Source: DATCDE01 sp038252405 (lineage in GTDB: Bacteria; Actinomycetota; Actinomycetes; Prado026). Taken from it: DNA of 64,000 nucleotides. Shown piece after piece: positions 34,350-42,042 of the stretch. How positions within the stretch are numbered: the stretch's first letter is position 1; each line of letters opens with the position of its first letter. The translations under genes were made by a program, and so were the position numbers. Below the pieces are notes generated by a model. It searched no databases. It was not told the DNA's origin and saw nothing but the letters and a program-made list of their open reading frames with translations. The stretch lies in contig JBBSAJ010000003.1 in assembly GCA_038252405.1 (NCBI GenBank), forward strand, positions 85,138 through 149,137, in the 5' to 3' direction.

Positions 34350-35090
34350 TCAGCGGGCCGGGAAGGCGTGCGCCTTGGCGGCGTCCAGCAGGGCACGCAG
34401 CTCGGCCTGCTCGGCGTCGTCGAGCACCGCGTAGGCCGGCTGCACCAGCCGGTCGGTGAGCGCCTCCGCGTCGGCGCGGACCCCGGCCAGGCCGCTGACG
34501 TCCTCGTACGGCGGGTCCCAGCCGAAGAACACCGCGTTGGCCTCGCCGCCCTTGCCCGAGAGCACCGCCTGCCGCGGGGTCAGCCCGGCCGCCAGGACGG
34601 CGACCGCGTGCAGCCCGCCCCGGTGCTCACGCAGCACGTGCAGGGCCTGGGCGCACCGCGCGGCCGGATCGTCGGGCAGCGGCATGGCCCGCCAGCCGGC
34701 GAACAGCGGCAGCGCCGAGACGTCGGCCTCGGCCGCGACCGTCCCGGCCAGCTCGGCCAGCCGGGCCGCGCCGGTGAAGCCCTCGAGCCGGGCCCGGCCC
34801 CACTCGTGGCAGGCCTGTCCGTAGCGGTCGGCCGCCTTGTCGGGCGCGACCGCCGCCCGGCCGGTCGTCCACGCCTGCCGGACGACGTCGACCGGGTAGA
34901 AGACGGTCGCGGCCGCCACGACGTCCGGGTGGACGTCGCCCAGCACTCCGCACCGGCCCAGGAAGTACGCCGACCACACGTCGGTCAGCCCGTGCTCGGC
35001 CGCCGCCGCCTTGGCGTAGCGGGAGATCATGAATCCGCCGCCGAGCAGGCTGACCTGATCCTTGACCGACGCCGCAAACGGCTCCCTCAT
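34350..35090 (-). CDS. SCO6745-family protein of unknown function
   Basis: The 246-residue, largely helical protein resembles the actinobacterial SCO6745 family: YAKAAAAEHGLTDVWSAYFL, LGDVHPDVVAAATVFYP, then ALHVLREHRGG and GEANAVFFGWDPPY. No enzymatic motif is known for this family. The ATG at 35090 overlaps the dapF stop (ATGA), implying translational coupling to dapF. The long open frame further upstream is dapF antisense shadow. It ends next to the convergent hairpin terminator. Confidence 0.7.
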   Translation of the reverse strand: MREPFAASVKDQVSLLGGGFMISRYAKAAAAEHGLTDVWSAYFLGRCGVLGDVHPDVVAAATVFYPVDVVRQAWTTGRAAVAPDKAADRYGQACHEWGRARLEGFTGAARLAELAGTVAAEADVSALPLFAGWRAMPLPDDPAARCAQALHVLREHRGGLHAVAVLAAGLTPRQAVLSGKGGEANAVFFGWDPPYEDVSGLAGVRADAEALTDRLVQPAYAVLDDAEQAELRALLDAAKAHAFPAR

Positions 35091-35950
35091 CGATGGGCCT
35101 CCCACCACTCGCGACGGATCTCGCCCTCGGCCACCAGCACCGCCGGACCGGTCATGGCGATGTCGCCGTCCGCACCGACGGTCAGCGTGAGCCGGCCACC
35201 GGGGACGTCGACGGTCCAGCGCTGCGAGGGGTCGGCGCCCGGCCGCTGCCGGGCCGCGGCCAGGACGGCGCAGGCACCGGTACCGCAGGAGCGGGTCTCG
35301 CCGACGCCGCGTTCGAACACCCGAAAAGCCACGTGCGCCGGACCCCGCTCGACGACGAACTCGACGTTGACGCCCTCGGGGAAGGTGGCCGCCGGGATCA
35401 CGGTCGGCGGGTCCAGCAGCCGCCCGGCGTCGTCGAGGTCGTCGACGAACGCGACCGCGTGCGGGTTGCCCACGTCGACGGCCACGGCGTCGAAGCTGCG
35501 GCCGGCCACGGAGACCTCGACGGTGCCCGGGGCCACCACCGCGGGCCCCATGCCCACGGTCACGTCGCCGCCCGGCGGCACGTGCGCCCACTTCACGCCG
35601 CCCCGGGTGGCGATCCGCAGCGCACCGCTGGGAGCCAGGCCGGCGGTGACCAGGTAACGCGCGAACACCCGGGCACCGTTGCCGCACATCTGGGCCAGCG
35701 AGCCGTCGGCGTTGCGGTAGTCCATGAAGAATTTCGCCTCGTCGGCGTGCGGGGCGCCGTCCGGGTCCAGCCGGGACGGCACGACGCGCAGCACGCCGTC
35801 CGCGCCGATGCCAGCCCGGCGGTCGCACAGCGCAGCGACGAGGGAGCGAGTCAGCTCGAGACGGCCGTCGAGGTCGGGGAGCAGCACGAAGTCGTTCTCG
35901 GTGCCGTGCCCCTTGAGGAACGGCACCGAGCCGGGCTGGTCGTGGATCAC
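35087..35950 (-). CDS. dapF: Diaminopimelate epimerase
   Basis: The 287-residue enzyme interconverts LL- and meso-diaminopimelate, the precursor of lysine and of the peptidoglycan cross-link. The two catalytic cysteines are visible: Cys89 in QMCGNGARVF and Cys222 in RSCGTGACAVL. The N-terminus has the family start FLKGHGTENDFVLL. Start GTG at 35950. The gene follows miaA with a 27-bp gap and overlaps the SCO6745-like gene downstream. dapA is also in the window, far away. Confidence 0.96.
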   Translation of the reverse strand: MIHDQPGSVPFLKGHGTENDFVLLPDLDGRLELTRSLVAALCDRRAGIGADGVLRVVPSRLDPDGAPHADEAKFFMDYRNADGSLAQMCGNGARVFARYLVTAGLAPSGALRIATRGGVKWAHVPPGGDVTVGMGPAVVAPGTVEVSVAGRSFDAVAVDVGNPHAVAFVDDLDDAGRLLDPPTVIPAATFPEGVNVEFVVERGPAHVAFRVFERGVGETRSCGTGACAVLAAARQRPGADPSQRWTVDVPGGRLTLTVGADGDIAMTGPAVLVAEGEIRREWWEAHR

Positions 35951-35977
35951 CGCACCTCCTCGCGAGTCACCCGCACG

Positions 35978-36898
35978 CTAGCCAACCGCCGCCGCCGCGA
36001 CCACTCGACCCACCAGGTCGGGCGCGTCGAACGGCAGCCAGCCGATCCGCGGGTCCCGACGGAACCAGGCCAGCTGGCGCCGGGCGAACCGCCGGGTGGC
36101 CCGCACCGTCTCCGCCTTGGCCCGCCCCTCGTCCCACTCCCCCGCCAGGAACCGAAGCACCTGCGCGTACCCCAGCGCCCGGGACGCCGTTCGGCCGTCC
36201 CGCAGCCCCTGGGCCTCCAGCCGCCGGACCTCGGCCACCAGCCCAGCCGCCCACATCCGCTCCACCCGCTGCTCGATCCGCTCGTCGAGGAGGTCTCGCG
36301 GGACCTCGAGCCCGACCTGGACGGCGCCGGGCACGGCGACCGGCAGCGGCGGCAGGCTGGCCGCGAACGGCTGCCCGGTGATCTCCACGACCTCCAGCGC
36401 GCGCACCACCCGGCGGCCGTTGGTGGGCAGGATCGCGGCGGCCGCCTGCTGGTCGACCGCCGCCAGCCGCGCGTGCAGGGCCGCCGCGCCCTCGGCGGCG
36501 AGGTCGGCCTCCAGCCGGGACCGGACCTGCGGGTCGGTGCCCGGAAAGTCCAGCCCGTCGACCACGGCGCGCACGTACAGCCCCGAGCCGCCGACCAGCA
36601 CGGGCAGCCGCCCGCGGGCCCGGATGTCGGTGACCACCGTCCGCGCCAGCCCGGCGAATTCGACCACGGTGGCCTCGTGGGTGACGTCCCACAGGTCGAG
36701 GAGGTGGTGCGGCACACCGCGCCACTGGTCGCCCGTGAGCTTGGCGGTGCCGACGTCCATGCCGCGGTAGACCTGCATGGCGTCGGTGTTGACCACCTCG
36801 CCGCCCACCGCCAGCGCGACCGCGACGGCGAGGTCGGACTTGCCGGTGGCCGTGGCCCCCACGATGGTGAGCAGCCGCCCGCCCGCGCCCGCGCTCAT
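35978..36898 (-). CDS. miaA: tRNA dimethylallyltransferase
   Basis: The 306-residue enzyme transfers a dimethylallyl group to A37 of tRNAs reading UNN codons, the first step before MiaB methylthiolation. The P-loop IVGATATGKSDLA is at about residues 11-23. DAMQVYRGMDVGTAKL and VGGSGLYVRAVVDG follow, with the tRNA-binding LPTNGRRVVRALEV further on. The ATG at 36898 overlaps the preceding gene's stop (ATGA). miaB is also in the window on the same strand. Confidence 0.96.
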   Translation of the reverse strand: MSAGAGGRLLTIVGATATGKSDLAVAVALAVGGEVVNTDAMQVYRGMDVGTAKLTGDQWRGVPHHLLDLWDVTHEATVVEFAGLARTVVTDIRARGRLPVLVGGSGLYVRAVVDGLDFPGTDPQVRSRLEADLAAEGAAALHARLAAVDQQAAAAILPTNGRRVVRALEVVEITGQPFAASLPPLPVAVPGAVQVGLEVPRDLLDERIEQRVERMWAAGLVAEVRRLEAQGLRDGRTASRALGYAQVLRFLAGEWDEGRAKAETVRATRRFARRQLAWFRRDPRIGWLPFDAPDLVGRVVAAAAVG

Positions 36899-37590
36899 CG
36901 CCGGGCGGGGGTCCAGGTGGCCACCAGGTAGCCCACCCCGTACGGCTGCGTGTGGGCCAGCAACCGCCCGACCGGCGGCTGCGGTTCGGTCCAGGCGGCC
37001 GCGGCGACCTGCCATGGGGCCCGGCCGGAGACCATGAGCGCCGCGGCCAGCCCGGCGTCCAGCCCGGCCAGCGCGGCTCGGTCGCCGGCCCCGAGAGCCT
37101 CGGCGGCCGCGGACTCGAAGGCCTCCGCCCGCACGTCGAGCGCCCCCGGTGCCTTCGCGCTGAGCCGGGCGCTGCCCTCCCCCACCACGACGAGGGCCGT
37201 GGGCCGGGGGTCGGCGGCCAGCTCGGCGCCCAGCCGGGCGCACTCCTGCGGGGTCGCGTCGTCCGCGACGGCGCGGTACTCGCGGGCCCCCTGGTGCCCG
37301 GCCCGGTCGAGCAGCCAGGCCGCGACGGTGAGGGGCGCCGGCAGCACCGGGTCGTCGGAACCCCCGGCAAGCGCATCGACGCCGAACCCGCGCAGGCTGC
37401 CGACCGCGTCCCCCGGCCACCGCCCGGCCGCGTCGGCCGCGCCCAGCACCACGACGCGCTCGGCCGCCAACACCGCGTCCAGGGCCTGCGCGCAGGCAGC
37501 CCGGACGTCGTCCAGCTCGCCGGCGGCCCCGACGGCGACCTCGGGGACGAGCACCGGCGGCCCAGGCACGAAGGCGACCGCGACGATCAC
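36895..37590 (-). CDS. LigB-like class III extradiol dioxygenase-fold protein
   Basis: The 231-residue protein is of the kind regularly found between miaB and miaA in actinomycetes and annotated as class III extradiol dioxygenase subunit B-like. It begins MIVAVAFVPGPPVLVPEV and has ALVVVGEGSARLS and GYLVATWTPARR. The His residues that bind iron in true LigB enzymes are not evident (the N-terminal motif has no HPP), so dioxygenase activity is doubtful. The GTG at 37590 starts it, and its stop overlaps the miaA start. Confidence 0.7.
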   Translation of the reverse strand: MIVAVAFVPGPPVLVPEVAVGAAGELDDVRAACAQALDAVLAAERVVVLGAADAAGRWPGDAVGSLRGFGVDALAGGSDDPVLPAPLTVAAWLLDRAGHQGAREYRAVADDATPQECARLGAELAADPRPTALVVVGEGSARLSAKAPGALDVRAEAFESAAAEALGAGDRAALAGLDAGLAAALMVSGRAPWQVAAAAWTEPQPPVGRLLAHTQPYGVGYLVATWTPARR

Positions 37591-37713
37591 GCGGCACCGC
37601 GCACGCGTGCGCAGGAACCAGGCATGGCTCCGACCCTACGTGCGCAGCCTCAATCCGCCGCGGCGCGAAGCCGATGCCGACGTCGGGGTCCGCCAGCGCA
37701 CCCAGGGAGCCGC

Positions 37714-38313
37714 ATGCCGCGAGAGCGCTCGCTCGACGAGCTGCTGCTGCGCGCCCGGGGCGGGGACAAGGACGCCTTCGGCGCGCTGTTCCAGCGGCTG
37801 TCCCCCGGCGTCGCGGGGTACCTGCGCGCGCACCGCTGCCCGGACGTCGAGGACGTCACGAGCGAGGTGTTCCTCGCCGCATTCCGCGGGATCTCCCGGT
37901 TCGAGGGGGACGCCGCGGCGCTGCGCCCCTGGCTGTTCAGCCTGGCCCACCGGCGTCGGGTCGACGCGATCCGGCGCGCCGTCCGGCGTCCGCAGCGCGT
38001 GGACGCCGGTCCGGACGACGACCCGCGCAGTGAGCCGAGCGCCGAGGACAGCGCCCTGGCCCGCACCGGCGGCGCGCTCGCGCTGCTGCACCGGCTGACC
38101 GAGGACCAGCGGGAGGTGCTGGCGCTGCGAGTGATCGCGGACCTGTCCTTGGAGGAGACCGCCGTGGCTCTCGGGCGCAGCGTCGGCGCGGTCAAGTCGC
38201 TGCAGCACCGGGCGCTCGAGGTGCTGCGCCGGCTGGTCGAGCAGGACGCGGCGGTGGGCCGAACGGGTGACAGCGGCCGCGGGGCGTATCCCCCGGTGGG
38301 CGCCGGGCGATGA
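37714..38313 (+). CDS. ECF-type sigma-70 family sigma factor
   Basis: The 199-residue protein has a sigma region 2 (LLLRARGGDKDAFGALFQRL, CPDVEDVTSEVFLAAFRG, then FSLAHRRRVDAIRR) and a region 4 HTH (LTEDQREVLALRVIADLS, VALGRSVGAVKSLQHRAL). It directs RNA polymerase to specific promoters. The ATG at 37714 follows CAGGGAGCC. The next gene, 10 bp downstream, encodes a single-pass membrane protein that is probably its anti-sigma factor. Confidence 0.93.
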   Translation: MPRERSLDELLLRARGGDKDAFGALFQRLSPGVAGYLRAHRCPDVEDVTSEVFLAAFRGISRFEGDAAALRPWLFSLAHRRRVDAIRRAVRRPQRVDAGPDDDPRSEPSAEDSALARTGGALALLHRLTEDQREVLALRVIADLSLEETAVALGRSVGAVKSLQHRALEVLRRLVEQDAAVGRTGDSGRGAYPPVGAGR

Positions 38314-38323
38314 CAGGGGTGCG

Positions 38324-39010
38324 ATGAGCAACGGCGACGACTTTTTCGACGACCTGCTGGGCGGTTCGACCGGCACCGAGCGGGGCGTCGAGGGCGTGCT
38401 GCGCGACCTGCGCCGACTGGCCGACCAGCCGGCGCCGCACCCCAGGGGTGAGCTCGCCGCCTTCCTGGCCGCGGCCCCGACGGTCGACCCCGCCGGACGG
38501 CTGGCCCCCCTGAGGCTGCGGATCACCCGGCTGGCCGCCCGCACCGCGAGCATGGGCGCCGCCGGCGCCATCGTGCTGGGCGGCGGCGCCGTGGCGATGG
38601 CCTGCGTCGGCGCGGTCACCGTGGCGCACGTGACGTCGCAGCACCCCAAACCGCCGGCCGTCGTGAGCACGTTGCCGTCGACCCACTCCGCGGCGAGCGA
38701 GTCCCCGGAGGCCGGGGCCGCCACCCGGTCCACGGACCCGAACGCGACGGTCACCCAGACCACCAAGACCACCCAGACCACCGGGCCGGCCAGGTCACCC
38801 AAGGCCGACGAGACGGCCGAGCCCAGCGGGTCGCCGGGCCAAGACAAGAGCGTCGCCAACCACAACGACGGCCAGGGCCGAGACGACCAGCGGGCCGACG
38901 TGAGCAGCGGCGGACCGGTCCACCACCAAGGCGACGGATGGCGGCCGGGCCTCGGCCAGGGCGCGGGCCAGGACGCAGGCAAGGTCGGCGGGGCCCAGCC
39001 CCGACCCTGA
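38324..39010 (+). CDS. Putative anti-sigma factor, single-pass membrane protein
   Basis: The 228-residue protein has an acidic N-terminus (SNGDDFFDDLLGG), a cytoplasmic part to about residue 75, and one transmembrane segment (MGAAGAIVLGGGAVAMACVG, about 80-105). The long extracytoplasmic tail is rich in Thr, Ser, Gly and Asp. Placement 10 bp after an ECF sigma gene supports an anti-sigma role. No zinc-binding HxxxCxxC motif is seen, so it is not a classic ZAS protein. The tail is low complexity and offers no clue to the signal sensed. Confidence 0.65.
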   Translation: MSNGDDFFDDLLGGSTGTERGVEGVLRDLRRLADQPAPHPRGELAAFLAAAPTVDPAGRLAPLRLRITRLAARTASMGAAGAIVLGGGAVAMACVGAVTVAHVTSQHPKPPAVVSTLPSTHSAASESPEAGAATRSTDPNATVTQTTKTTQTTGPARSPKADETAEPSGSPGQDKSVANHNDGQGRDDQRADVSSGGPVHHQGDGWRPGLGQGAGQDAGKVGGAQPRP

Positions 39011-39028
39011 CGTCACGGGCGTGCGGCG

Positions 39029-40483
39029 TCAGGCGCGAACCGAGGGCATCCCGAGGAGCACGCCCCCACCCGTGGGGGCGTGCTCCTCGTTCGGCTGCTG
39101 CCGGGCCAGCCACGCGTCACCGGCCCGGGTGCGGCGGACCGCGAAGGTCGGGCCGTCGGCCACCAGGTGGTGCGGCGCCGCGTAGGTGACCTCGACGGTC
39201 GCGACGTCCCCCGGCCGCGGCGGCTGCTGCCGCTGCGGCACGGCGAAGTGCACCAGCCGGTTGTCCGGGGCCCGGCCGGAGAGCCGGTGCGTCGCGTCGT
39301 CCTTGCGGCCCTCGCCCTCGGCCACCAGCACCTCGAGCACCCGCCCGACCTGCCGACCGTTCTCGGCCCAGGCGATGTCGTCCTGAACGGCGACCAGCCG
39401 CTCGTACCGCTCCTGGACGACGGCCTTGGGCACCTGGTCGGCCAGGTCCGCGGCCGGCGTCCCCGGCCGGCGCGAGTACTGGAAGGTGAACGCGCCGGCG
39501 AACCGGGCCGTCCGCACCACGTCCAGGGTGGCCTCGAACTCGGCGTCGGTCTCCCCAGGGAAGCCGACGATGATGTCGGTGGTGATGGCGGCGTCCGGCA
39601 GGACGGCCCGGACCCGCTCGATGATGCCGAGGTAGCGTGCCTGCCGGTAGGACCGGCGCATCCGGCGCAGCACGTCGTCCGACCCGGACTGCAGCGGCAT
39701 GTGCAGGCTGGGCATCACGTTTGGGGTCTGTGCCATCGCCTCGATGACGTCGTCGGTGAAGTCCTTGGGGTGCGGGCTGGTGAACCGCACCCGCTCCAGC
39801 CCCTCGATGTCGCCGCAGGCCCGCAGCAGCTTGGAGAACGCCTGCCGGTCGCCGAACTCCACGCCGTAGGAGTTGACGTTCTGCCCGAGCAGGGTGACCT
39901 CGAGGACACCCTGCCCGACCAGCGCCTCGACCTCGGCGAGGACGTCGCCCGGGCGGCGGTCCTTCTCGGTGCCGCGCAGGCTCGGCACGATGCAGAACGT
40001 GCAGGTGTTGTTGCAGCCCACGCTGATCGAGACCCACGCCGCGTACGCCGACTCGCGCCGGGTGGGCAGCGTGGACGGGAACACCTCGAGGGACTCGAGG
40101 ATCTCCACCTGGGCGGTCTCGTTGTGCCTGGCCCGCTCGAGCAGCACCGGCAGCGACCCGATGTTGTGGGTGCCGAAGACGACGTCCACCCAGGGGGCCC
40201 GGCGGGTGATCTCGCCGCGGTCCTTCTGGGCCAGGCAGCCGCCGACGGCGATCTGCATGCCCGGGCGCTGCGCCTTCACGGGCGCCAGATGGCCCAGGTT
40301 GCCGTACAGCCGGTTGTCGGCGTTCTCGCGCACCGCGCAGGTGTTGAACACGACGACGTCGGCCGGCTCGTCCTCGGCCGCGCGCCGGTAGCCCGCGTCC
40401 TCCAGCAGGCCGGCCAGCCGCTCGGAGTCGTGGGCGTTCATCTGGCACCCGTAGGTACGGACCTGGTAGCTGCGCTGTGTCAT
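39029..40483 (-). CDS. miaB: tRNA-2-methylthio-N6-dimethylallyladenosine synthase
   Basis: The 484-residue radical-SAM methylthiotransferase acts after MiaA on tRNA A37. The N-terminal UPF0004 domain has cysteines at YGCQMN, FNTCAVRE and GGCLAQ. The radical-SAM motif is CNNTCTFC, and GFPGETDAEF and a C-terminal TRAM domain (VGRVLEVLVAEGEG) follow. The ATG at 40483 starts it, and the open frame beyond is antisense of the NUDIX gene. Its last codons lie in a perfect 17-bp inverted repeat. Confidence 0.96.
   Translation of the reverse strand: MTQRSYQVRTYGCQMNAHDSERLAGLLEDAGYRRAAEDEPADVVVFNTCAVRENADNRLYGNLGHLAPVKAQRPGMQIAVGGCLAQKDRGEITRRAPWVDVVFGTHNIGSLPVLLERARHNETAQVEILESLEVFPSTLPTRRESAYAAWVSISVGCNNTCTFCIVPSLRGTEKDRRPGDVLAEVEALVGQGVLEVTLLGQNVNSYGVEFGDRQAFSKLLRACGDIEGLERVRFTSPHPKDFTDDVIEAMAQTPNVMPSLHMPLQSGSDDVLRRMRRSYRQARYLGIIERVRAVLPDAAITTDIIVGFPGETDAEFEATLDVVRTARFAGAFTFQYSRRPGTPAADLADQVPKAVVQERYERLVAVQDDIAWAENGRQVGRVLEVLVAEGEGRKDDATHRLSGRAPDNRLVHFAVPQRQQPPRPGDVATVEVTYAAPHHLVADGPTFAVRRTRAGDAWLARQQPNEEHAPTGGGVLLGMPSVRA
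39053..39088 (-). terminator. Perfect 17-bp hairpin inside the 3' end of miaB
   Basis: GAGGAGCACGCCCCCAC (39053-39069) is followed after 2 nt by its exact complement GTGGGGGCGTGCTCCTC (39072-39088). It lies in the miaB coding region, 25 bp before the stop, and faces the convergent anti-sigma gene. It probably terminates both transcripts. Confidence 0.7.
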
Positions 40484-40519
40484 GTCGGGGTCAAGGGTAG
40501 GCGGATCTACGCTGCCCCC

Positions 40520-40948
40520 GTGCCCACCCCGCCCGCGCACCTGACGGCCAGCGCCGTCGTGGTCACCCCGGACGGCACCCGGGTGCTGCTGCTGCGGCAC
40601 CGCCGGTTCGGTCGCTGGGGCCCGCTGGGGGGGCACGTCGAGGGCGCCGAGTCCCTGCCGGACGCCGTCCGCCGGGAAGTGGCCGAAGAGTCCGGGCTGA
40701 CCGACGTCCGGGTCCTGGAAACGGCTCTGGGCGTGACGCAGGCCACCGTCACCTGCGGTCGCGCCGAGGAGGTCCGGCACCTGGACCACCTGTTCGCGGT
40801 CGTGGCCGACCCGGAGCACCCGCTCACTGCCGAACCGGGCTCGGCGCTGGCCTGGTTCGCCGTGGGCGCACTGCCGGAGCCCGCCGTCCCGGGGCTGAGC
40901 AAGTGGGTCAGCGCGGCCGCGGGGGCCGCGCGCGGCGCCCGCTCGTAG
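40520..40948 (+). CDS. NUDIX hydrolase
   Basis: The 142-residue protein has a complete Nudix box. It begins GGHVEGAESLPDAVRREVAE and continues ESGL, matching G-x5-E-x7-R-E-x2-E-E-x-G. Such enzymes hydrolyse nucleoside diphosphates linked to another moiety, and the exact substrate cannot be read from the sequence. The GTG at 40520, with TACGCT just upstream, suggests a leaderless transcript. A second, degenerate copy follows 10 bp downstream. Confidence 0.88.
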   Translation: MPTPPAHLTASAVVVTPDGTRVLLLRHRRFGRWGPLGGHVEGAESLPDAVRREVAEESGLTDVRVLETALGVTQATVTCGRAEEVRHLDHLFAVVADPEHPLTAEPGSALAWFAVGALPEPAVPGLSKWVSAAAGAARGARS

Positions 40949-40958
40949 AGTCGAGGAC

Positions 40959-41390
40959 GTGAACGCGAGCCGGCAGCACGACCTCGTGGGGGTGCTCGCC
41001 GTCGACCCGGCCGGGACGCAGGTGCTCTTGGACCGCGACCCGGAGTTCGGCCGGTGGGGGGTCGTCAGCGCCCATCTCGAGGGACGCCAGCGACCGCTCT
41101 CGGCCGTGACCCGCACCCTGCGCGACGCGACCGGCCTGGTTCCGCAGCTCACTCTGCAGCCACCTCTGGCCATCCTGCAGGACGTCTACGCCTGCCCCGG
41201 CGGACCCGAGCCGGTGCGCCATGTCGAGCACGTGTTCGCGGTCGTCGTCGACCGGCTGGCGCCGCTCGGTGGCGACCACCCGCATCGGCTCGAGTGGTTC
41301 CCGGTCCGGGCGCTACCCGAGCCGCTCGTCCCGGGGCTGCACCTGCAGGTCCGGGCCGCGCTGCGGCTGCTCGACGCGCAGCAGCACTGA
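40959..41390 (+). CDS. Degenerate NUDIX-fold protein, catalytic box lost
   Basis: The 143-residue protein aligns along its length with the upstream NUDIX hydrolase: LLDRDPEFGRWGVVSAHLEG against LLRHRRFGRWGPLGGHVEG, and WFPVRALPEPLVPGL against WFAVGALPEPAVPGL. The box region reads RQRPLSAVTRTLRDATGL, so the R-E-x2-E-E-x-G metal-binding glutamates are gone. It arose by tandem duplication and is probably non-catalytic, perhaps a binding protein. GTG at 40959. The 3' end overlaps the convergent phosphatase gene by 78 bp. Confidence 0.75.
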   Translation: MNASRQHDLVGVLAVDPAGTQVLLDRDPEFGRWGVVSAHLEGRQRPLSAVTRTLRDATGLVPQLTLQPPLAILQDVYACPGGPEPVRHVEHVFAVVVDRLAPLGGDHPHRLEWFPVRALPEPLVPGLHLQVRAALRLLDAQQH

Positions 41391-42011
41391 CGTCGTCAGC
41401 GACAGCCAGGCCAGCGCCAGCGCCCAGCCGGCCAGCACGTCGGTGAGCCAGTGCACGCTGAGCACGATCCGGCTGACCCCGATGAGTGGGCCCACGAGGC
41501 ACGCAGCCAGCGCCAGCCGCTGCCCCAGCCGGCCGGGGACCAGGAGCAGCGCGAGCACCGACAGCGCGCCGAACAGGTAGATCCCGGCGGCCGCGTGACC
41601 GGAGGGGTAGCTGAACCCGTGCGCCGCAACCAGGTGGTCGACCGTCGCGGGGCGGGCTCGCTCGACGAGCAGCTTGACCGAGGTGTTGAGCAGCGCACCC
41701 CCGGCCGCGGTCGCCGCCAGGTAGACGGCCGCCGGCCGGGCCCCCCGGGCGTACAGGAGCAGCGTCAGGACCACGACCACCACGGTCACGACCACCGGGT
41801 TGCCCAGCCAGGTGACGGCCTCGGCGACCCGGACGGCTGCTGGTCGTCCGCTCACCCACTGCCGCATGGTGCGCTCGACCGCGGAGTCCAGCCGGGCCAG
41901 CCGGTGGCCGTCCAGCAGCACGACCAGGGTGAGCGCCAGGAAGAACCCGAACGACGTCGACCCGACGACCCGCAGCCGGGTGGGCGACGGGAGAGTGGGC
42001 ACACACGGCAC
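41313..42011 (-). CDS. PAP2-family membrane phosphatase
   Basis: The roughly 232-residue membrane protein has about five to six hydrophobic segments and the PAP2 phosphatase signature: KLLVERARP, then FSYPSGHAAAG, then SRIVLSVHWLTDVLAGW. Family members dephosphorylate lipid phosphates such as phosphatidic acid or undecaprenyl pyrophosphate at the outer membrane face. GTG codons at 42011 and 42002 are both possible starts. TACAGT at 42013-42018 favours a short or absent leader and so the inner one. It is divergent from the APH-like gene and overlaps the degenerate NUDIX gene by 78 bp. Confidence 0.82.
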   Translation of the reverse strand: MPCVPTLPSPTRLRVVGSTSFGFFLALTLVVLLDGHRLARLDSAVERTMRQWVSGRPAAVRVAEAVTWLGNPVVVTVVVVVLTLLLYARGARPAAVYLAATAAGGALLNTSVKLLVERARPATVDHLVAAHGFSYPSGHAAAGIYLFGALSVLALLLVPGRLGQRLALAACLVGPLIGVSRIVLSVHWLTDVLAGWALALAWLSLTTSVLLRVEQPQRGPDLQVQPRDERLG

Positions 42012-42042
42012 TGTAAGGGTGAGGGTGCGACAGGATGGCCCG

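Noticed and set aside
36895..37590. An aromatic ring-cleavage pathway.
   Set aside because: The LigB-like protein lacks evident iron-binding histidines, has no catabolic neighbours, and sits in a conserved miaA context.
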